Shown here: positions 59,343-64,000 of the stretch, in pieces
Numbering within the stretch: position 1 is the stretch's first letter
Layout: the number at the start of each line of letters is the position of its first letter
Source of the DNA: UBA11475 sp045655805
GTDB taxonomy: Bacteria; Bacillota; Clostridia; Christensenellales; Borkfalkiaceae
DNA: 64,000 bases
Direction of reading: 5' to 3'
NCBI GenBank assembly: GCA_045655805.1
Contig: JAZOPZ010000013.1
Location: 248,001-312,000, forward strand
Position numbers and translations under genes: made by a program
Notes under the pieces: generated by a model
Database searches by the model: none
What the model was told of the DNA's origin: nothing
The model's input: the letters and a program-made list of their open reading frames with translations, nothing else

Positions 59343-61835
59343 GTGCTTGAATTAAAAAATATTACAAAAAATTATTACGTTGGCGATGAAGTTGTTGAAG
59401 CGTTAAAGGGTGTTGATTTAAAATTCCGTGAAAGCGAATTTGTGTCTATTTTGGGTCCGTCTGGTTGTGGTAAAACGACGTTGCTTAACATAATAGGGGG
59501 ATTAGACCATTATACTGACGGTGATTTGATTATTAATGGTAGAAGTACCAAAGAATACAAGGATAAAGATTGGGATGTGTATCGTAACCACTCAATAGGT
59601 TTTGTATTTCAAAGTTATAATCTTATTCCACACCAAACCGTTCTTGAAAACGTTGAATTAGCACTTACGTTATCGGGTGTTTCAAAAAAAGAGAGAAAGG
59701 AACGCGCTACTTCGGCTTTAATAAAAGTGGGCCTTGCAGACAAACTCAAAAGTAAACCAAATCAACTTTCGGGTGGTCAAATGCAAAGGGTAGCGATTGC
59801 TAGGGCGCTTGTAAACGATCCTGATATTTTACTTGCAGACGAACCTACGGGCGCGCTTGATTCTACTACAAGCGTGCAAATTATGGAGTTGCTTTCGGAA
59901 ATTGCTAAAGATCGTTTGATTATAATGGTTACGCATAACCCGTCACTTGCCGAAGAATATTCAACGAGAATTATAAAAATACTTGACGGTAAAATTACCG
60001 ACGATAGTATGCCTTTTGCCGAGGATGATAATGTAATTCTTCAAGAAAAACCTAGTGAAAATACTGTTTATGCTAGGGAAAGTGTCAATAAAAAGAATAA
60101 AACGTCTATGTCTTTTTGGACAGCGCTTTCTTTGTCTTTTAAGAATTTAATGACAAAAAAGGGAAGAACGTTTTTAACTTCATTTGCTGGATCGATAGGT
60201 ATTATAGGTATAGCGCTTATATTGTCGATTTCAAGTGGTTTTCAAGCGTATATAGATAGGGTTCAAAAGGATACTCTTTCTAACTATCCTATAACTATTA
60301 CGTCACAAACTACGGACGTTGAAAATATTTTAAATACGTTAATTGAATCGCAACCTGATCAAAAGGAAGAATTTCCTGACACGGAATACATAACGGGCAA
60401 TACAACCACGACTGATATGATGCACGCAATGAACCAAAACACCAAAACTAACGATTTGTCTGCATTTAAGTCTTATTTGGAAAACCCTGACACCGCCATT
60501 GATGAGGAACGCATTAGTGCTATTCAATACGTGTATGACGTAAATTTTTCAGTTTATTATAACGGTACGGCATCAACTGGTAACATTTTTGGTAAAATGA
60601 TAAATAAACAAGAATTTATTAAGTCACAGTACGATCTTATTGGTGCTAGTAGTAGATGGAACGATATGTCTTCTGCAAACGAGGCGTTGCTTGTCGTTAA
60701 TACTTATAACCAAATATCAGATTCAGATTTGTTAAGTCTTGGATTTAAAACTAAGGCTACATTTAATTTGCTTAAAGAACAAGTAAAAATGCGTGACCTT
60801 ACAAAGACAATGACTGACGAGCAAGCAGCCAACTATGTTAAAACGGCTTTTGGGTATACTGACGATGAAATTGCTAAAGAGCAAATTGCGTTTAGTGAAA
60901 TTATAGGTAGAGAGTTTACGATTTTACCAGCTTTTGATAAATATCAATTAACTACGGGTGCTGAAGGCGTATTGGCTGAAGAAATTGATATTAACCAAAC
61001 AGTTCTTAATGAAAAAGGTATTAAAGTCAAAATCGTTGGTATAGTTAGACTTAACGAAGACGTTGTTGGTGGTTCATTGAGAGATACGGTCGTATATAGC
61101 GAAGCGCTTACTAAAATTTTAATTGAAAAATCACAAGCGTCTGCAATAGTAAAAGCGCAAATTGATAACCCTAGTATTGATATATTTGAAGGGAAACAAT
61201 GGGAGATCGGTAGCAACGTTGAAAATAAATTAAAGCAAAACCTTAAAAAATTGGGGTACGCTGATTTAAATAATCCATCGAGTATTTCAATCTATCCGGT
61301 AAGTTTTGAAGATAAGGACTATATTGAAGATTATATCAATCGATATAATTCAACCGTTGACGAAAGTAAACAAATACAATACAGTAACTTAATGGATTTG
61401 ATGATGGGTTCAGTTAGCACGATTATCAATGCAATTAGTTACGTTTTAATTGGGTTTGTTTCGGTGTCTCTCGTTGTGTCTTCTATAATGATAGGTATTA
61501 TTACTTACATTTCCGTACTTGAAAGAATTAAAGAAATTGGTATTTTGCGTGCTGTTGGGGCATCAAAGAAAGATATTTCACGAGTATTTACGGCTGAAAC
61601 CTTGATTATTGGTTTCGTAAGTGGTATTATAGGTATAGGTGTTACTTTATTATTAACGATACCTATAAATCTTTTATTAAAAGCGTTGGCAGGCATTTCA
61701 AACGTAGCGTCTTTACCTGTGCTTGGTGCAGTTATACTCGTAGTTATAAGTATGTTACTCACGTTTATAGCTGGCTTGGTACCATCAAGAATTGCATCTA
61801 AAAAAGATCCTGTTGAAGCATTAAGGAGTGAGTAA
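59343..61835 (+). CDS. ABC transporter, fused ATPase-permease (MacB/FtsX type)
   Basis: An 830-residue protein with the ATPase first: Walker A G-P-S-G-C-G-K-T (38-45), signature L-S-G-G-Q (142-146), D-E-P (166-168). After a linker comes a membrane helix (about 275-295), a large extracytoplasmic domain (about 300-680) and three C-terminal helices of the FtsX fold, as in MacB-type mechanotransmission exporters. The substrate (lipid, peptide or antibiotic) is unknown, and no membrane-fusion or two-component gene is adjacent. GTG start after GGAG. Confidence 0.88.
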   Translation: MLELKNITKNYYVGDEVVEALKGVDLKFRESEFVSILGPSGCGKTTLLNIIGGLDHYTDGDLIINGRSTKEYKDKDWDVYRNHSIGFVFQSYNLIPHQTVLENVELALTLSGVSKKERKERATSALIKVGLADKLKSKPNQLSGGQMQRVAIARALVNDPDILLADEPTGALDSTTSVQIMELLSEIAKDRLIIMVTHNPSLAEEYSTRIIKILDGKITDDSMPFAEDDNVILQEKPSENTVYARESVNKKNKTSMSFWTALSLSFKNLMTKKGRTFLTSFAGSIGIIGIALILSISSGFQAYIDRVQKDTLSNYPITITSQTTDVENILNTLIESQPDQKEEFPDTEYITGNTTTTDMMHAMNQNTKTNDLSAFKSYLENPDTAIDEERISAIQYVYDVNFSVYYNGTASTGNIFGKMINKQEFIKSQYDLIGASSRWNDMSSANEALLVVNTYNQISDSDLLSLGFKTKATFNLLKEQVKMRDLTKTMTDEQAANYVKTAFGYTDDEIAKEQIAFSEIIGREFTILPAFDKYQLTTGAEGVLAEEIDINQTVLNEKGIKVKIVGIVRLNEDVVGGSLRDTVVYSEALTKILIEKSQASAIVKAQIDNPSIDIFEGKQWEIGSNVENKLKQNLKKLGYADLNNPSSISIYPVSFEDKDYIEDYINRYNSTVDESKQIQYSNLMDLMMGSVSTIINAISYVLIGFVSVSLVVSSIMIGIITYISVLERIKEIGILRAVGASKKDISRVFTAETLIIGFVSGIIGIGVTLLLTIPINLLLKALAGISNVASLPVLGAVILVVISMLLTFIAGLVPSRIASKKDPVEALRSE

Positions 61836-61836
61836 A

Positions 61837-62871
61837 ATGATTACTAAAAAAGAATTTGGCAAAACTTTGTCGGGTGAACAAGTTGATATTTACACTTTAT
61901 CAAACGGTTCAATGGAATATTCCGTAATTACTTACGGTGGTACTTTACAATCAATTAAAGTTCCATCAAAGACGGGAAAACTTGTAGACGTATTGCTCGG
62001 TTACGATACTATTGAAGAATATCAAAGCCGTGGTGGTTATCTTGGTGCTATTATCGGCAGGGTTGGTAACCGTATTGGCTATGGTAAATTTAACTTAAAC
62101 GGTAAAGAGTATCAACTTTTCTGTAATGAAAAACTTGCATCTTTACACGGTGGTAAAGTTGGTTTTGACAAAAAGGTTTGGAAAGCAGAAATTGTTGACG
62201 ATACGCTTGAACTTTCGTACCTTTCAGTTGACGGAGAGGAAAATTATCCTGGTAATTTAGCGGTAAAGGTTATTTATTCGTTAACTTCTGATAACGAACT
62301 TAAAATACATTATTTAGCAAATTCTGATAAAGATACACTTTGTAATCTTACTAACCACGCGTATTTTAACGTAAATGGTCAAGACGCTGGTTCAGCAAGG
62401 GATGTTATATTAAAGATTGATGCTGATGCTATTACGCCTATTGGTGAGGGTTTATTGCCAGACGGAAAATTTATGGACGTAACGGGTACTCCGTTTGATT
62501 TTAGAAAAGGTAAACCTTTAGGTGATGGTATTGACGACGTTTCTAACGAACAAATTGCAATCGGCAGGGGTTGTTTTGACCATAACTTTGTTCTTAATAA
62601 AAAAGGCTTTGGTTGGTACGCATCTGCTTATAGTGAAAAGACTGGTATAAAAATGGATTGTTATACCGATTTACCTGGCGTTCAACTTTACGCTGGTGGT
62701 TCAACAGCGGTAGGTAAAGGTGGCGTTCAATACGTAAGATTTGGGGCTTTCTGTCTTGAAACTCAAGTGCATCCAAACGCTATTAATTGCCCTGAATATC
62801 CATCTATCGTGCTTAAAGCGGGCGATACTTATGATACTGTATCTACTTATAAATTTAGTGTTGAAAAATAA
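61837..62871 (+). CDS. Aldose 1-epimerase (galactose mutarotase)
   Basis: A 344-residue mutarotase of the GalM family. Active-site segments are N-R-I-G, L-H-G-G (near 100), T-N-H-A-Y-F-N (His acid) and C-L-E-T-Q (the Glu base). It interconverts alpha and beta sugars. The ATG at 61837 with AAGGAG eight bases upstream is preferred over the GTG at 61828. It directly follows the ABC gene, probably on the same transcript without an obvious functional link. Confidence 0.92.
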   Translation: MITKKEFGKTLSGEQVDIYTLSNGSMEYSVITYGGTLQSIKVPSKTGKLVDVLLGYDTIEEYQSRGGYLGAIIGRVGNRIGYGKFNLNGKEYQLFCNEKLASLHGGKVGFDKKVWKAEIVDDTLELSYLSVDGEENYPGNLAVKVIYSLTSDNELKIHYLANSDKDTLCNLTNHAYFNVNGQDAGSARDVILKIDADAITPIGEGLLPDGKFMDVTGTPFDFRKGKPLGDGIDDVSNEQIAIGRGCFDHNFVLNKKGFGWYASAYSEKTGIKMDCYTDLPGVQLYAGGSTAVGKGGVQYVRFGAFCLETQVHPNAINCPEYPSIVLKAGDTYDTVSTYKFSVEK

Positions 62872-62889
62872 ATGCTTTATAGGTGAATA

Positions 62890-63255
62890 ATGGCGATTAA
62901 AGAATCGGGAGAAATGTATCTCGAAACAATATTTATATTAAAAAGCGAAAAACCACGCGTTAGGGCAGTAGATATAGTTGAAAGTTTAAATTATTCAAAA
63001 TCAAGTGTGTCAAAAGCAATTGGAATTTTAAAAGAGGCTGGCTACATTACCGTTGAAGAAAATGGGAATATAAATTTTACTGAACTTGGTTTTGTACGTG
63101 CAAAATCTATATACGATAGACATAAGGTTTTGAAGAATTTTTTACTTAAAATAGGTGTGTCCGAAACTGTGGCGGAAGACGATGCTTGCAAGATTGAGCA
63201 CCACGTCAGTGACGAAACGTTAGTGTGCTTAAAAAATTTTTTCAATAACAATTAA
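62890..63255 (+). CDS. DtxR/MntR family metal-dependent repressor (short)
   Basis: A 121-residue regulator: winged helix (1-about 62, S-G-E-M-Y-L-E-T-I then S-K-S-S-V-S-K-A-I) and a dimerisation/metal domain with A-E-D-D-A-C-K-I-E-H-H-V-S-D-E-T, matching MntR/DtxR ligands. It lacks the SH3-like domain and is shorter than MntR (about 142). Two palindromes stand between it and feoA, so it probably senses iron (or manganese) and controls feoAB. AGGTGA precedes the ATG. Confidence 0.88.
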   Translation: MAIKESGEMYLETIFILKSEKPRVRAVDIVESLNYSKSSVSKAIGILKEAGYITVEENGNINFTELGFVRAKSIYDRHKVLKNFLLKIGVSETVAEDDACKIEHHVSDETLVCLKNFFNNN

Positions 63256-63261
63256 AATTGC

Positions 63262-63290
63262 TTGACAAAAGATTTTACAAGTGTTAAAAT
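63262..63290 (+). promoter_or_regulatory. Promoter of feoAB
   Basis: TTGACA (63262-63267), 17 bases, TAAAAT (63285-63290). A GAAA-loop hairpin (63298-63317) follows at the presumed transcript start. Confidence 0.75.
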
Positions 63291-63330
63291 TGCGTTGAAG
63301 GTTGAGAAATCGACCTTTTTCGCAAGAATT

Positions 63331-63350
63331 TAGTTCGCCTTGGCGAACTA
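63331..63350 (+). promoter_or_regulatory. Palindrome 1, candidate DtxR-type operator
   Basis: A perfect 9-bp inverted repeat TAGTTCGCC/GGCGAACTA with TT at the centre, downstream of the promoter. The outer AGTT/AACT pattern is reminiscent of metal-repressor boxes. Confidence 0.6.
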
Positions 63351-63460
63351 GAAGTGTTTTATAAATTTGTTTTAAAAATACGGTATTATTTAACGAACTT
63401 CTACATATCTTTATATAAAATGAAAGTTTAGTAATAATTTCGTTTTTTTTATTGGCATCA

Positions 63461-63478
63461 AGTTCGCCAAGGCGAACT
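63461..63478 (+). promoter_or_regulatory. Palindrome 2, candidate DtxR-type operator
   Basis: AGTTCGCC, AA, GGCGAACT: the same palindrome with the centre inverted, ending nine bases before the feoA ribosome site ACGAGGAG. The 110 bases between the two palindromes are AT-rich with no ORF. Confidence 0.6.
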
Positions 63479-63497
63479 AAAAAACGAGGAGTAATAT

Positions 63498-63728
63498 ATG
63501 CAAAAAAAATTGAGTGAATTTAGTATTGGAGAGATAGGAACCGTTGTATCAGTTAGTGGTGCAGGTCCTATTAGGCGTAGAATTTTGGATATGGGAATAA
63601 CTCCTAGCGCACAAATTTATTTACGTAAAAAAGCGCCGTTTGGTGACCCACTTGAAATAACCGTTCGTAACTACGAATTGACTTTACGAAAAAACGAGGC
63701 TGAACTCGTTACTATGGAGGTAAAATAA
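63498..63728 (+). CDS. feoA: Ferrous iron transport protein A
   Basis: A 76-residue SH3-like protein with G-A-G-P-I-R-R-R-I-L-D-M-G-I-T at its core and L-R-K-N-E-A near the end. It assists FeoB in ferrous iron uptake. GAGGAG precedes the ATG; its TAA stop overlaps the ATG of feoB by one base (TAATG). Confidence 0.94.
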   Translation: MQKKLSEFSIGEIGTVVSVSGAGPIRRRILDMGITPSAQIYLRKKAPFGDPLEITVRNYELTLRKNEAELVTMEVK

Positions 63729-64000
63729 TGCTAAGATTTGCATTAGCCGGTAACCCAAACTCTGGTAAAACAACTTTGTTTAATACTCTTACGGGTTCGA
63801 CGGCGCACGTAGGAAATTGGCCTGGTGTAACGGTTGATAAAAAGTCGGGTACATATAAAGAACTTGAAGAAGAAATTGAAATTATTGACTTACCTGGCAT
63901 TTATTCTTTAGCACCGTACACGCCTGAAGAAATTATCTCTCGTAACTATATTCTTGATGAAAAGCCTGATTGCGTTATCAATATCGTTGACGCAACCAAC
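63728..64000 (+). CDS. feoB: Ferrous iron transporter FeoB (N-terminal part)
   Basis: The first 91 residues of FeoB, cut by the window edge. G1 is G-N-P-N-S-G-K-T-T (8-16), G2 with G-V-T, G3 D-L-P-G, followed by Y-S-L-A-P-Y-T-P-E-E, typical of the cytosolic G-protein domain. The membrane part lies beyond the window. It is translationally coupled to feoA. Confidence 0.95.
   Translation, partial: MLRFALAGNPNSGKTTLFNTLTGSTAHVGNWPGVTVDKKSGTYKELEEEIEIIDLPGIYSLAPYTPEEIISRNYILDEKPDCVINIVDATN

Overview
This AT-rich 64 kb window looks like a chromosomal segment of a low-GC, Gram-positive-type Bacillota bacterium, most likely an uncultured gut Clostridia relative. The reasons are: strong TTGACA/TATAAT promoters, AGGAGG ribosome sites, frequent GTG and TTG starts, a HrcA/CIRCE groESL operon, the Firmicutes gene order rimP-nusA-ylxR-ylxQ-infB-rbfA-nrnA-truB-ribF, and a Gram-positive mraZ-to-ftsZ division and wall cluster. 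MurE carries the DNPR motif, so meso-DAP peptidoglycan is expected. The sporulation genes often found after ftsZ are absent here. I saw no phage, IS, CRISPR or rRNA. The family-level taxonomy cannot be fixed from the sequence alone.

Layout. 1-360: tRNA-Ser(GCU) and, downstream of it, a small palindromic element that reuses the 3' end of the tRNA. 0.5-7.4 kb: YegP-like protein, a YfcC-type carrier with a divergent DeoR regulator, a two-gene methionine operon (metY and a MetA with the acetyl-CoA signature Glu111), mscL, and a D-lyxose isomerase-like cupin. 7.4-13.3 kb: groESL, dCMP deaminase, FliB-like lysine methylase, bacterial glycerol-1-phosphate dehydrogenase, AraC regulator. 13.3-18.2 kb: an unassigned glycyl radical enzyme, its radical-SAM activase, then nagB and nagA. 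18.2-22.3 kb: a leader with small ORF and terminator before a CorC/CNNM transporter, an exonuclease, and a secreted SGNH esterase. 22.4-25.4 kb: dtd, ispG and a gene that looks like the front part of PolC (N-domain, OB fold, proofreading exonuclease) without polymerase, sitting in the place where Firmicutes keep polC. 25.5-34.3 kb: the translation/ribosome-maturation operon from rimP to ribF plus an endonuclease IV-like gene. 34.3-41.3 kb: aminopeptidase, efp followed by a likely EF-P-modifying reductase, CPBP protease, malQ, nrdR, lgt, rpsT. 41.5-55.5 kb: murI and the dcw cluster. 55.6-64 kb: tRNA-Thr, YhaO/YhaN-type nuclease pair, an ABC exporter, aldose epimerase, and a DtxR-FeoA-FeoB iron uptake unit that runs off the window.

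How the genes fit together: most of the window is housekeeping (translation initiation and ribosome assembly, wall synthesis and division, chaperones, isoprenoids, lipoprotein maturation). Accessory metabolism is sugar-centred (GlcNAc-6-P catabolism, maltodextrin, lyxose/mannose-type isomerisation, mutarotation, deacetylation) with one anaerobic radical enzyme. The most noteworthy items are the polymerase-less PolC relic, the unassigned glycyl radical enzyme with its terminator-embedded internal promoter, the tRNA-Ser-linked palindromic element, the CorC leader, the FtsA that ends before a membrane-targeting helix, and the efp-reductase pairing.
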